From Streptomyces sp. NBC_01381 (lineage in GTDB: Bacteria; Actinomycetota; Actinomycetes; Streptomycetales; Streptomycetaceae): a DNA stretch of 64,000 nt. The stretch's first letter is position 1, and each line of letters begins with the position of its first letter. Location: positions 124,001-188,000 of the forward strand of contig NZ_JAPEPI010000001.1 of assembly GCF_026340305.1 (NCBI RefSeq), in the 5' to 3' direction. Positions 7,095-15,801 of this stretch are shown here, piece after piece. Made by a program: the position numbers and the translations under genes. Below the pieces are notes generated by a model. It was not told where the DNA came from. It saw nothing but the letters and a program-made list of their open reading frames with translations, and ran no database searches.

Positions 7095-10073
7095 TCAGCT
7101 GACCGCGGTCAGGCCACTGCGCCAGGTCGGCAGCAGCTCGTCCAGCAAGGCCTCCGTCCGGGGCGGCACACCCCGAGCCCCACTACGGGCCACGAGATCC
7201 GCGGCAACCTGCTGCAACCGCGCGGAGTCGCCGGTGGCATGCGTGGCCCGCAGCAGTTCGTTCCAGAGCCGCTCATCGCCCGGCGCGGAGCCGAGCGCCG
7301 CGTTCAGCGCCTCGATGGCCTTCTCCGCGCGCCCCTTCTCCAGGTGGAACTCGGAGAGGGCGAGCCCGATGTCCGCGACGAGCAGCGGCAGCTGCGCGTC
7401 GATGATCTCGTGCGTGAGCCAGCCGTAGCGCCCCTGCGGCCGGTCGGCGAGCAGCGGCCCGCGCACCAACACCAAGGCATCGGTGAGCATCCGCCCGCGC
7501 ACGGCACGGCTGTTGGCACCGCGCCCCTGCGTGGCCTCGTGGTAGAGCGAGCGCAGCACGTCCAAGTCGGAGACGACGGACTTGGCCAGCGTGAGCCGCC
7601 CGCTCTGGTCCGCCCGCAGCCGCGGCGCGCCGTCAGGATCGGTGCCGAGCCACTCCCGCAGCCGGTCGACGAGCGCGTCCCGCACGTCCTCGGTGACACC
7701 GCGCGGCCACAGCGCGGAGGCGAGCACCCGGGGGTGCACACCTTCGCGGTGCAGCAGGAGCAGCGCGAGCGCCTCGTGCATCAGCGGACTGCGCTCGCCG
7801 TCCGGAGTGTCGAGGCCGATGATCTCGTACGTACCGACAAGGCGGGCGTACACCGCGGGCCTGCCCTGCTCGGTGACGTCGACGAGGAACGGCGGAGCGG
7901 TCGCCGCACGGCCGGCACCGGAGCCGGTGGCCCCGTCCCCCGGGTCGGCCTCGACGAACAGCTCGACCACGGACCGCTGCAGGGCCTCCGGCAGCGTCTG
8001 CGCCTCCAGTTCGAGCCCGAGCAGCGGGGCGAGCAGCTTGCCCTCGCGGGTGATCTCCATCTCCCAGGCGGCGCCCGGCAGGTCACCGGACTCGGTGCCG
8101 ACGAGGTAGCCGATGCCCAACCGGCTCGCGTCCGCGGCCAGTTCGGCGAGCTTCACGGCGTCGTCGCCGGTCGGCTCGGCGGCGAGCAGCACGAGGTGCG
8201 GCGCCCAGCGGGTGTGCTGGGCCGGGCCCGTACGCCCGGTGAGGACCGAGTCGTGGCCCGCGGCGCCGAGCGCGCCGCGGCGCTGGCGCGTCTCGGCCTC
8301 CATCGTCTCGATCAGCGCCTCGATGTCGTCGAGGTGGCGCAGCCGGTTGGGCGCGAGCGGCGTCAGGTCCTGGCCGAAGCCGACGAGCGTGATGGTCATG
8401 CGGTCCGACCAGCCGTTGGTGGCCAGCTCGGCGGCGACGGACGCGAACACGGCGGCGCGGTCGGCCTCACGTCCGCTCAGCGACACGACGCCGGGCACGG
8501 CCTCCAGGTTGAGGAGCAGCCGCGAGTCGTCGAGCGTGCCGAGGCTGACGAGCCCCGGATAGGGAGCGGCGGTATCCACATCCTCGTACCGCTCGGCGTC
8601 GGTGCGCGCCAGCATCCAGAACGTCTGGTCCTGTCCCAGCTGCCACGGCGCGGGCGGCCGCCCGGCGGGCTGGGCGAGCTGCAGATGCAGATCGCCGTTG
8701 CTGAGCCAGGCCGCGTACACGGTCGGCAGGGCACGCGACTCCTCGGCGAGCGAGGCAGCGAGCCCGCGCAGCGAAAGATCCAGCAGCCGTACGCCGTCGG
8801 GGTCGGCGCCCACGAGCAGCGCGTCCTGCGCGGCCGCGGCACCCCCGGTCGGCGTCGGCGGCTCCATGCCGCGGCGGCCGCCGACGGCGCCCATGGCGGA
8901 CTGCCACAGCGCGTGGCGCCTGCGGCGTCCGAGGGCGCCGAGCAGTCCGGCGGCGAGGAGGGGCGCCCCGAGGAGCGCTTCCGGAAGACCGAAGGAGAAG
9001 CCTTCGGACTCGCTGCCGCTGCTGGCGGCGGGGGCTTCCTGCTGCCCCTTGCCTCCCCCTTCGGAAGGCCGCTGCTCGGGAATGGTGATGTGCGCGGTAT
9101 CGCGATCGACGGACCCGCCGCCGCCCTGCTCCTGGGCGCCGCCACCCTGCCGGTGGTCCCCGGACTTGGCGTAGTCGGAGATCTGCTCCTTCACGTCCTG
9201 CGAGATCTTGGGTGCCTCGTCGGGCATCTCGACGAGCTCGCCGCCGTGCGCGTCCGCGGGCATCTCCATGATCCAGCCGGGCCGGATGAGGCTGGCCTCG
9301 GAAAGCCGCGAACCGTCGGGCTGCTCACGGTCCTTGTTGAGCTGGTAGATCTCCTTGTACCGGCGCCCGTCGCCCAGGTGCCGCTCGGCGATCTCCCACA
9401 TGGAGTCGTGGTGACGGCCCTCCGGCGGCTGAATCCGGTAGTACTTGGTGTCCCCGTCCTTCTTGTTGCTGCCGCCGCCCTCCGCATGGGCGGCCGCCTG
9501 GTCGGCCTGCTCGGCGATGGCACTGGCGGCGCTGCCCGCCTGCTCCTGCCCGAAGAGACCACCCGGGGTCTGCTGGGCGGAGGCGGCAGACGCGGGCTTC
9601 TGATTCCCCTCCAGCGACTGCCCGAACTGCGAGAGCCCCGGCGCGAAGCTGGCGGCGGTGGCACCCACGAGCAGCAGTGCGGCGACGAGCTGCCGGGCGA
9701 GGAGCTGGCTGCCGCCGGCGCCGGGAATGCGATTGGGCATGCCGACACCGGAGAGCGCGGCCTTGACCTCGACAAGGACGCAGGCGGTGAACTGCGCCCA
9801 GGCGAGCCAGACGACGACGGTCAGTACGTTGATGAACGTACCGACCGTGATCTCCTGCTGCAGCCAGTCCAGCGAGGGCGAACCGCCCGGCAGCGGCCAC
9901 CCCACGGCGTACGCGAGGGCTCCGGGCACGCCGACGACCAGCGCGACAAGGGCGACGAAGGCGAAGAACGCCTTGACGAAGTCCCCGAACGTACGACGAC
10001 GCCGGGGCAGCGGCTGCGGCGTCCGGTTCCGCGGAGCCGACGGGCCCGTAGAGCTTGAAGTGGTGCGCGCCAT
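7095..10073 (-). CDS. LysM and BTAD domain membrane protein, Tad-associated
   Basis: 992 residues. Three membrane helices lie within residues ~30-145. A LysM domain (DSMWEIAERHLGDGRRYKEIYQLNKD) lies around 215-260, another hydrophobic segment (EALLGAPLLAAGLLGALG) around 365-385, and then a ~600-residue cytoplasmic part. That part has a winged-helix-like segment (HEALALLLLHREGVHPRVLASALWP) and a C-terminal bacterial transcriptional activation (BTAD) helical repeat (LYHEATQGRGANSRAV ... LWNELLRATHATGDSARLQQ). The layout suggests a protein that binds peptidoglycan outside and acts as a regulator or scaffold inside. Its neighbour is the prepilin peptidase, so a pilus-related role is likely but unproven. 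Confidence 0.8.
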   Translation of the reverse strand: MARTTSSSTGPSAPRNRTPQPLPRRRRTFGDFVKAFFAFVALVALVVGVPGALAYAVGWPLPGGSPSLDWLQQEITVGTFINVLTVVVWLAWAQFTACVLVEVKAALSGVGMPNRIPGAGGSQLLARQLVAALLLVGATAASFAPGLSQFGQSLEGNQKPASAASAQQTPGGLFGQEQAGSAASAIAEQADQAAAHAEGGGSNKKDGDTKYYRIQPPEGRHHDSMWEIAERHLGDGRRYKEIYQLNKDREQPDGSRLSEASLIRPGWIMEMPADAHGGELVEMPDEAPKISQDVKEQISDYAKSGDHRQGGGAQEQGGGGSVDRDTAHITIPEQRPSEGGGKGQQEAPAASSGSESEGFSFGLPEALLGAPLLAAGLLGALGRRRRHALWQSAMGAVGGRRGMEPPTPTGGAAAAQDALLVGADPDGVRLLDLSLRGLAASLAEESRALPTVYAAWLSNGDLHLQLAQPAGRPPAPWQLGQDQTFWMLARTDAERYEDVDTAAPYPGLVSLGTLDDSRLLLNLEAVPGVVSLSGREADRAAVFASVAAELATNGWSDRMTITLVGFGQDLTPLAPNRLRHLDDIEALIETMEAETRQRRGALGAAGHDSVLTGRTGPAQHTRWAPHLVLLAAEPTGDDAVKLAELAADASRLGIGYLVGTESGDLPGAAWEMEITREGKLLAPLLGLELEAQTLPEALQRSVVELFVEADPGDGATGSGAGRAATAPPFLVDVTEQGRPAVYARLVGTYEIIGLDTPDGERSPLMHEALALLLLHREGVHPRVLASALWPRGVTEDVRDALVDRLREWLGTDPDGAPRLRADQSGRLTLAKSVVSDLDVLRSLYHEATQGRGANSRAVRGRMLTDALVLVRGPLLADRPQGRYGWLTHEIIDAQLPLLVADIGLALSEFHLEKGRAEKAIEALNAALGSAPGDERLWNELLRATHATGDSARLQQVAADLVARSGARGVPPRTEALLDELLPTWRSGLTAVS

Positions 10074-10531
10074 GGCGGGTGTCCTGGTGTCCTCTGCTGC
10101 TGGGAGGGAGCGGGTGGAGTGGCTGGAGGCCGGCGATCCGACCTTCTTAGGCGATGGTTACGACCTTCCTTCTTAGGCGATGGTACGGAAGCGACGGAAG
10201 GTCAAACAGGGGCAGCGGCCCTTACGGGTGCCCGTTTGCACCCGAGTTGCACCGAAGGCCCAACTCGTTCTGCGCGCTGATGAACTGTCGGCCCTCCCCT
10301 TTGACCGGACAGGCGACCGCTCTGACCGGGCAGGCGACCGCACACGTCCCCCTCGTCACAGTTCCGGCACGGATTCGCTGCGCCCGCGTAGCACTTGAGG
10401 ACCGTTCGCTTCCGTCATCACGCCGAACGCGGGAGCCTTCACAGAGCGCACCAGTTCCGGTAACCCGCTCCTGATAATTTCGTCCGGCTTCATTCTCTCC
10501 TGCACATGCCGACCTCTGGGGGACTGCAACC
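10074..10531. other. 458-base intergenic region with short direct repeats
   Basis: Divergent gap between the LysM/BTAD gene and the first lipoprotein cassette. The 15-mer TTCTTAGGCGATGGT occurs at 10144-10158 and again at 10170-10184. A second pair, CTGACCGGGCAGGCGACCGC and a near copy, lies at about 10301-10341. No gene is supported here. A weak ECF-like promoter for the downstream lipoprotein lies at 10459-10484. Confidence 0.5.
10459..10484 (+). promoter_or_regulatory. Weak ECF-like promoter candidate for cassette 1
   Basis: GGTAACC, 15 bases, then CGTC at 10481-10484, about 48 bases before the GTG start of the first lipoprotein. It resembles the strong GRAACC-17-CGTC elements at 27281, 28071, 36773 and 39843, but the spacing and the -35 box differ, so it may be a diverged member or chance. 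Confidence 0.3.
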
Positions 10532-11182
10532 GTGGCCCGTCGCACCATGCCCACCGTCGCCGCGCTGGTGACCAGCGCGGCCCTGCTCCTGACCGCCTGC
10601 GGGAGCGGCGGGGACGACACATCCTCGGACAAGATCGAGGGGGCGGGACAGGGGTCGGAGAAGCCGGCGGCTTCGGAGTCGCCCGAGGGAGAGGGTCCGG
10701 ACGTCAGCGTCCCGAACGACCTGAAGCTGGTCTTCGACTTCGCCGAGCCTTCCGACCCGAAGCAGGCGAAGGCCGTCGACAACGCGGCCAACTACATCCG
10801 GGCGCTCAAGCACGGCATCGTCCAGCAGGACGTGAACGACCCCGCCTACAAGTACTACTCGGGCGCGCAGGCATCCACGTACGCGAAGACTCAGATCAAG
10901 GCGTGGATCGACGGCGGCTGGGTGCCCACGGGGACGGACCGCTACTTCAAGTCCGAGGCCACCGAACTGAGCGGCGGGAAGGCCGTCCTGGTCACCTTCT
11001 GCCGCAACCAGGCGAAGTCGTTCAGCAAGGACATCAAGGGCGACAAGATCCACTACAGCAAGGAATCCCTCGACAGCTACCAGAAGTTCAGCGTCCTGAT
11101 GAGCCCGCCGAAGGGCGCGGACAAGATCTGGAAGGCGCAGAAGGTCGAGGTCCAGGGGAGGGTGAAGGAATGCCGGGGATGA
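10532..11182 (+). CDS. Lipoprotein of the EIQSINR cassette, copy 1
   Basis: 216 residues from a GTG at 10532. The signal peptide ends in the lipobox LLLTACG (Cys about 23), followed by a Ser/Gly/Glu-rich linker and a ~150-residue domain. Related proteins start at 27352, 28142 and 36845. Shared features are a DLKLVFDF/DVRLVFEK-like strand, a helix with a GIVQQD or GIVKQD turn, a YKYYS/YKFYS element, a Y-A-K-x-Q-I helix, and two late cysteines (VTFC and a final EC or QC), probably a disulfide. Function is unknown; it should sit on the outer face of the membrane. It overlaps the next gene by ATGA. Confidence 0.8.
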   Translation: MARRTMPTVAALVTSAALLLTACGSGGDDTSSDKIEGAGQGSEKPAASESPEGEGPDVSVPNDLKLVFDFAEPSDPKQAKAVDNAANYIRALKHGIVQQDVNDPAYKYYSGAQASTYAKTQIKAWIDGGWVPTGTDRYFKSEATELSGGKAVLVTFCRNQAKSFSKDIKGDKIHYSKESLDSYQKFSVLMSPPKGADKIWKAQKVEVQGRVKECRG

Positions 11183-12291
11183 CAAGGCCGGGGACCACCA
11201 TGAACCTTCGCGCACGGCGGTGCGTCGCGGCAGGCGCGGCGGCACTGATCCTGGGGACCGCGGGAACGGGCACGGCGTACGCCGACGACATACCCGGCGG
11301 CACCACGAAACCTCCGACCGAAGAACCGTCCGGCGGAGGCGCCGACAAGAACGGAAACCTCTCGGCCGGAGTCTCCTCCATCAAGCTCAGCTACCCCAGC
11401 GGCGGGGACGGCGGCGGCAAGCAGGGCAACCTCGCCCCGATCGACCCCAACTGGGAGCCTCCCGCCTGCTGGTACGAGCCGGCCTTCACCTCCGCCGAGC
11501 TCAAGAAGTTCGTGGACACGGACGGCGGCGGCGACGTCGGCATCCACGAGTCCTGGTTCGGCAAGGAGCTCTGGACCGACCACTACCGCGACGGCAAACC
11601 GGCCGACAACTTCGACCTGCACAAGCCGACGAACAGTTCGGCCGATGGCTACAAGGACTACAACGAGGGCAAGGACGGCCGCTTCTGGCGCGGCGTCGCG
11701 CCCGACTCCTCGGACCCCAAGTCCTGGGACTGCGGCCGCATCATGTTCTGGGTCCCGGACGGTGAGATCCCTGACGACCCGAACGCCCCGACACCCGAGA
11801 TGCTCGCCGAGTACGCCTACGACAAGGTGAAGGTCCCCGACACCGAGGTCGAGCTGAAGCCCGAGGCCAAGTCCACGGTGAACCTGCCGACTTGGGTCTG
11901 GCTGGACAAGGGCACCTTCAAGGAGGTCACGGTCCGCGCGGAGCTCCCGAACACCCCGCTGTGGGCGGAGACCACGGCAAAACCGAAGAGCCTCCACCTG
12001 GAGCCCGGCACGCCGGACGCGGAGACCTTCCCCGCATCCGGCGAGTGCAAGATCAACGAGGACGGCAGCATCGGCACCCCGTACACCAAGGGCAAGTCCA
12101 AGCAGGACCCGCCGTGCGGCATCAAGTACCTCCGGGCCACGAACGGGAAGCCGTACCAGCTGAAGGCGTCCGTCACGTGGGAGATCTCCTGGGAGGGCTC
12201 GGACAACGACGGCGAGCACAAGCTGCCGAACGGGACCTTCGAGACGACCCAGGACATGGACGTCCAGGAGATCCAGTCCATCAACCGCTAG
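11179..12291 (+). CDS. Secreted Cys-rich protein ending EIQSINR, copy 1
   Basis: 370 residues if the ATG at 11179 is used (ATGA overlap with the lipoprotein stop); ATG 11200 is possible. A Sec signal peptide (CVAAGAAALILGTAGTGTAYA) ends near AYA-DD. The exported part has the hallmarks shared with 28856-29863 and 37504-38520: PNWEPPACWYEP, a FWVPDGEIPDDPNAPTPEML segment, NLPTWVWLDKG, ASGECKINEDGSIGTPY, DPPCGIKYLR and the exact C-terminus EIQSINR. The conserved cysteines suggest disulfides. No catalytic motif is recognised. Its pairing with a lipoprotein suggests a complex on the cell surface. Confidence 0.8.
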   Translation: MTRPGTTMNLRARRCVAAGAAALILGTAGTGTAYADDIPGGTTKPPTEEPSGGGADKNGNLSAGVSSIKLSYPSGGDGGGKQGNLAPIDPNWEPPACWYEPAFTSAELKKFVDTDGGGDVGIHESWFGKELWTDHYRDGKPADNFDLHKPTNSSADGYKDYNEGKDGRFWRGVAPDSSDPKSWDCGRIMFWVPDGEIPDDPNAPTPEMLAEYAYDKVKVPDTEVELKPEAKSTVNLPTWVWLDKGTFKEVTVRAELPNTPLWAETTAKPKSLHLEPGTPDAETFPASGECKINEDGSIGTPYTKGKSKQDPPCGIKYLRATNGKPYQLKASVTWEISWEGSDNDGEHKLPNGTFETTQDMDVQEIQSINR

Positions 12292-12702
12292 CTTCGCCCG
12301 GTCGACGAGTCGGATTCCCTTGCACAGGGGTGGATCTCGGCGCTCGGCCTTCCTGCCGGGGAACAGCTCGCCTTCCGTCCCCCGGAGTCCGGGCACAGGA
12401 CCTGGATCCGCCGTGTCGGCGAGCCGGATCCGGTTCGGGTTCCGGCACCCGAACCGGCCTCCGAAAGCCCCCTGTTGATCCTGTTCGGCAGCTACCGCTC
12501 AATGGGCATCGCGCGCGCGAACCCGCGATGTGTCGCCGATTCCCTGGAATCGCTCGCCTTGGCGGATGGAAACGGGTTCATGGCCATCACGGAGTCACTG
12601 GATTACGTACTCCAGGTAGACGTGGAAGAGGACGACCAGTCAGTGGGGATCGAACTGGCGGTTTGGGGCGGAACAGGCGTCAGGATGAAGGGGGATACGA
12701 AC
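12292..12702 (+). pseudogene. 5'-truncated coding remnant after cassette 1
   Basis: Directly after the TAG of the previous gene, the same frame stays open with strongly coding composition but no start codon until a TTG at 12475. The translated text (GWISALGLPAGEQLAFRPP ... FGSYRSMGIARANPRCVADS ... ESLDYVLQVDVEEDDQSVG) reads like an ordinary folded protein. No stop appears in frame before the next start; a shift by one base would give a stop near 12693. I read it as the tail of a gene that lost its 5' part, possibly also frameshifted. The family is not recognised. Confidence 0.5.
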
Positions 12703-12800
12703 ATGGGCAGCAAGGGCAAGAGTGACCTCAGCATTCCGCTCACCGACCTCGAGGACTACGGCAGCCGGCTGCGGTCCATCAGACACGACCTGGGGCCCGG
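12703..12800 (+). pseudogene. Truncated N-terminus of a type VII-type small helical protein
   Basis: An ATG at 12703 preceded by AAGGGGGAT begins MGSKGKSDLSIPLTDLEDYG then SRLRSIRHDLG. This N-terminus is the kind seen on small helical WXG100-like proteins in Streptomyces. Homology-like character ends after about 32 residues. The frame then runs on as low-complexity shadow sequence opposite the minus-strand gene at 12936. It suggests a deletion that removed most of a small type VII gene. Confidence 0.4.
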
Positions 12801-12935
12801 TACACGGAACCGCAGACCATCGCACGCGCATGACTGTCCTGTCTCCTCCGTCGGCATGCGCCGTTCCCGGTCAGCTTACGAGCAGCCGCCGGCCCACTCC
12901 CCCGTGGCTCCGTCGGTCCGCGCCCTGAGCAGTTT

Positions 12936-13379
12936 CTACGGCAGGTGTGAAACAAAGAACTCGAACCGATACTCCTGCTCGCTGACCGCTGCCACCGCGC
13001 CGAGGTCGCTCCTCAGGAAGACCCATGAGGATTCCTTGGCCCGGCGGATCGAGGAGAACCAGGCGGGTGGCATCCGGAACTCGATCCACGGTGCGAGGTC
13101 GAGATCGGTTAGCAGGAAGGCCGACGTGCGGAAGCTGTGGCGGGTGAGCAGTTCCTCCATCCAGGAGTCGAGACGCTCGTCGGGGACTTCGTCGTTCAGT
13201 GTCGCGGCGGGCTCGGCGGACATGCTCCAGAATCCCCGTACGGCCTCCAGAACCGCGTCGGGCACCTCAGCGGACGCCAACGTGTGCGCCGTGACCACCT
13301 CGGAGGCAGCACGCAGCATCCGGTCGAGCTCCTGCCTCTCTCGCCGTTCCATGAGCCTGCGCTGCAGTTCACCGACCAC
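12936..13379 (-). CDS. Hypothetical protein, 147 residues
   Basis: GTG at 13379 with an AAGGGG ribosome site 5 bases before it is preferred over the longer frame to 13508. The product is soluble and mostly helical at the N-terminus (RRLMERRERQELDRMLRAASEVVTAH), followed by a mixed domain with WIEFRMPPAWFSSIRRAKESSW and ending FEFFVSHLP. It is not recognised. It sits between a decayed type VII remnant and a substrate-binding protein, so it could be a small accessory or immunity-type gene, but that is a guess. Confidence 0.4.
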   Translation of the reverse strand: MVGELQRRLMERRERQELDRMLRAASEVVTAHTLASAEVPDAVLEAVRGFWSMSAEPAATLNDEVPDERLDSWMEELLTRHSFRTSAFLLTDLDLAPWIEFRMPPAWFSSIRRAKESSWVFLRSDLGAVAAVSEQEYRFEFFVSHLP

Positions 13380-13593
13380 ATTGCCCCTTGCTTGTAGTAG
13401 AGACGGTGCTTCGGCTGAAATTCTCGTTCTCGTAGGGACACCCGCCCCAACAGCCGGTGAACCCCCGGACCTCGCAGGCAGACGGCCGGTGAACTCCCCT
13501 TGAAACACGGCCCGTTGACGACCGCTGCCCGCCTCGCCGCTCGTAACTTGGCCACCCGATCAACTGCGTGCAGCCAACGGGGGTCGTACGGCG

Positions 13594-15162
13594 ATGAGTG
13601 GTGGATTTTCCTGGGAGTCGGCGGTCGCCGCCCTCGGGCTCGCGATACCGGTTGGTGCCGCCCTGTGGGAGTTCGGGTTCGCCGGGCGCAAGCGGCTCGG
13701 CTACCGCGTGCAGATGGACACCACCGCGAAGAACGCGGACACCCATCCGCACGCCGGGGTGCTGCGGCAGATGCAGCAGCACGGCACCTCCCTCATCGAC
13801 CCGTCCTTCGTCCTGCTCCGCATCCAGAACAGCGGCTGGACTCACATCGACGCCAACGACTATGTCGTACGCGACGACGACCAGGTCGGCATCCGGATCA
13901 GTTTCCCCGGCCGCCGCGTCGACGGCATGGTCGTCACCGAGTACAGCCACGACTACCTGGGCCCCTGCTTCGACGGAGCCGCCGGGCTCCGCATGGACAA
14001 CGGGCTGATCGAGCTGCCCCGTGTCCCCCTCAACCGCGGCACCCACTACAAGGTCCTCGCCGTCCTGGAACGCGACCCCGACTTCCCGGCCGGGCGTAGG
14101 TTCCCCGATCCCGATGTCGTCGCCGGCATAAAGGGCGGCGTACGCGGTGGCCGGATCAAGAAGACCGAGAGCCACACCTTCGCGTCGAAGCCCGTGATGG
14201 TCTTCATCGCCCTGCTGGTGCTGATCGCCGCCGCCCAGTCCTTCACCACGTTCACCAGGGACGACGCCGCGGCCCAGGCGGCGCCCGTGGACTGCGCCGA
14301 GGGCACGCTGACCCTCTCCGGCTCCACCGCCTTCAAGGACGCCGTCGCGGAGGCCGCCAAGCGGTACGTGAAGAAGTGCACGGACGCCAGGATCCCCATC
14401 ACGGACAACACGTTCAACGGCAGTGTCGCGGGCCTCGACTCCTTGGCGGCCGCCGGCAAGAAGGCCGGCACGGGTAAGGCCGGTGGGGCCGGCCTTCCCG
14501 ACCGGCTCGCCTTCACCGACGGGGCCAAGGGCGACGGCCGCCCCCAGCTCCTTCCCCGCCCCGTCGCCCTGTCCCTCTTCACCCTCTCCGTCAACAAGGA
14601 CGCGGGCGTCCAGGACCTCTCCCTCAAGCAGGTACGCCAGATCTACGCGGGCAAGATCACCAACTGGTCCCAGGTCAACGGCAACAACGTCCCCGTCCAC
14701 CTCGTCAGCCGCCACCCCGGCTCCGGCACCCGCTCCACCCTCGTCAGCCAAGTCCTCGACGACAAGGAGCTGTTGGAGGTCACCTCGGGGGACTGTGCGG
14801 GCATGGACCGCAGCAAGCCGGGCCGCTGCGAGGTCGGCGACACCGGCATCCTCCTGGACACGGTGGCCTCGACCCCGGGAGCCCTCGGCCACAGCGAGGC
14901 GGGCGCCGCGCTCACCCACGAGGGCCTCAACCAGGTCCGCATCGCGGGCTACCCGGCGACGGTGGAGGGCGCGGACACGGGCGCGTACCCCTACTGGCAG
15001 ACGGAGTTCGCGTACACCTACGGAGAGCCCCCCGCCGACTCGATCGCGGCAGGCTTCCTGCGCTACCTGACAGAGGGCGCAGGCAAGGACAGCCTCCCGT
15101 CCCACGGCCACCGCCCCTGCTCGGAGCTGGAGAAGCCGCTGCTGTGCCGCCCGGTCAGCTGA
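13594..15162 (+). CDS. Membrane-anchored PstS-like substrate-binding protein
   Basis: 522 residues. An N-terminal hydrophobic segment (VAALGLAIPVGAALWEFGFAG) and a ~170-residue soluble domain (RVQMDTTAKN ... GGRIKKTESHTFA) precede a membrane helix near 208-225. A C-terminal ~280-residue periplasmic-binding fold of the phosphate-binding PstS type follows: GTLTLSGSTAFKDAV, RQIYAGKITNWSQVNG and SRHPGSGTRSTLVSQ, the anion-binding loop. Normal PstS proteins are free lipoproteins; here the domain is anchored at the end of a two-part membrane protein, which points to sensing or surface display rather than transport. No ABC transporter genes are adjacent. Confidence 0.75.
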   Translation: MSGGFSWESAVAALGLAIPVGAALWEFGFAGRKRLGYRVQMDTTAKNADTHPHAGVLRQMQQHGTSLIDPSFVLLRIQNSGWTHIDANDYVVRDDDQVGIRISFPGRRVDGMVVTEYSHDYLGPCFDGAAGLRMDNGLIELPRVPLNRGTHYKVLAVLERDPDFPAGRRFPDPDVVAGIKGGVRGGRIKKTESHTFASKPVMVFIALLVLIAAAQSFTTFTRDDAAAQAAPVDCAEGTLTLSGSTAFKDAVAEAAKRYVKKCTDARIPITDNTFNGSVAGLDSLAAAGKKAGTGKAGGAGLPDRLAFTDGAKGDGRPQLLPRPVALSLFTLSVNKDAGVQDLSLKQVRQIYAGKITNWSQVNGNNVPVHLVSRHPGSGTRSTLVSQVLDDKELLEVTSGDCAGMDRSKPGRCEVGDTGILLDTVASTPGALGHSEAGAALTHEGLNQVRIAGYPATVEGADTGAYPYWQTEFAYTYGEPPADSIAAGFLRYLTEGAGKDSLPSHGHRPCSELEKPLLCRPVS

Positions 15163-15219
15163 GCGTTTTACCCCGGGGGTAATTGAAGGCGCACAGGCTT
15201 CGGCGGCAGCCTCTTCGCC

Positions 15220-15610
15220 ATGTCCTCTGACCTTTGGATAGGCGTCGCCGCCTTCTTCTTCCTCGGCATGGGCTTCTTCGGCCTCATCGCACCCGCCGCG
15301 CTCATCCGACCCTTCGGTATCAAGCTGACCGTCCCGGAAGCACGTGCCGAGGTCCGCGCCGTCTACGGCGGGTTCGGTGTCGGCTTCGGATGCCTGCTCG
15401 GCTGGGCCGCTCTATACGCTTCCGGTGATCTGCGACGGGGGATCGCCCTGACGGCCGCGGTGGCGCTTGCGGGGATGGCTCTGGGGCTGGCTTGCGGCCC
15501 GTGCGGTGGAGCGCCCGAGGGCGTTCTATCCGGCGTGGTTCTACTTCTGGGTCGAGGCCCTGGGCGCAGCTGGGCTGCTGTCCGCAGCTGTTCAGCTGCC
15601 GGATGCGTAG
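15220..15610 (+). pseudogene. Small DUF4345-like membrane protein with a +1 frameshift
   Basis: Starting at the ATG at 15220, the first ~90 codons encode four-helix membrane protein text (IGVAAFFFLGMGFFGLIAPAALIRPFG, EARAEVRAVYGGFGVGFG, RRGIALTAAVALAGMALG). Around 15485-15500 the frame is lost. One frame over, the expected ending continues: ARAVERPRAFYPAWFYFWVEALGAAGLLSA to a TAG at 15608-15610. The total length is 3n+1, so one extra base explains it. It is either a real disrupted gene or a sequencing error. It converges on the DUF397 gene and overlaps its end. Confidence 0.65.
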
Positions 15611-15801
15611 GTCACGAAGTCGCCCCATGCGGTTGGGGCGAAGGCCAGTTGGGGGCCTCGGGGGTTCTTGGAGTCGCGGAGGTGGATGGTGGTGGGGGTG
15701 GTGGCTACTTCGACGCAGTCGTCCGTCTCACTGCTGCTGCTGTAGCTGCTCTTGAACCACTCCAGCCCCGAGGCGTCCCCGGCAGAAGCCTTGCGGATCA
15801 T
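15592..15801 (-). CDS. DUF397 protein, partner of the WhiJ-like regulator
   Basis: 69 residues of classic DUF397 form: an FKSSYSSSSETDDCVEVA core, then HLRDSKNPRGPQLAF and a WGDFV end. Streptomyces genomes hold many XRE/DUF397 pairs in which the small protein works with or against the adjacent WhiJ-type regulator in development. Its ATG overlaps the stop of the regulator gene (ATGA), so the two are translationally coupled. Confidence 0.92.
   Translation of the reverse strand: MIRKASAGDASGLEWFKSSYSSSSETDDCVEVATTPTTIHLRDSKNPRGPQLAFAPTAWGDFVTYASGS

Noticed and set aside
6942..10058. Long plus-strand open frame (1038 codons) across 7-10 kb
   Set aside because: It is the antisense shadow of the LysM/BTAD gene; its translation is low-complexity Arg/Gly/Leu-rich without motifs, while the minus strand carries clear domains.
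10459..10484. Cassette 1 as a sure member of the ECF regulon
   Set aside because: The candidate has 15 instead of 17 bases and a different -35 box, so it was kept only as a weak possibility.
12475..13503. A 342-codon plus-strand ORF as one real gene
   Set aside because: Only the first part (to about 12800) is protein-like; the rest lies opposite the better-supported minus-strand gene at 12936-13379 and is Ser/Arg-rich shadow.
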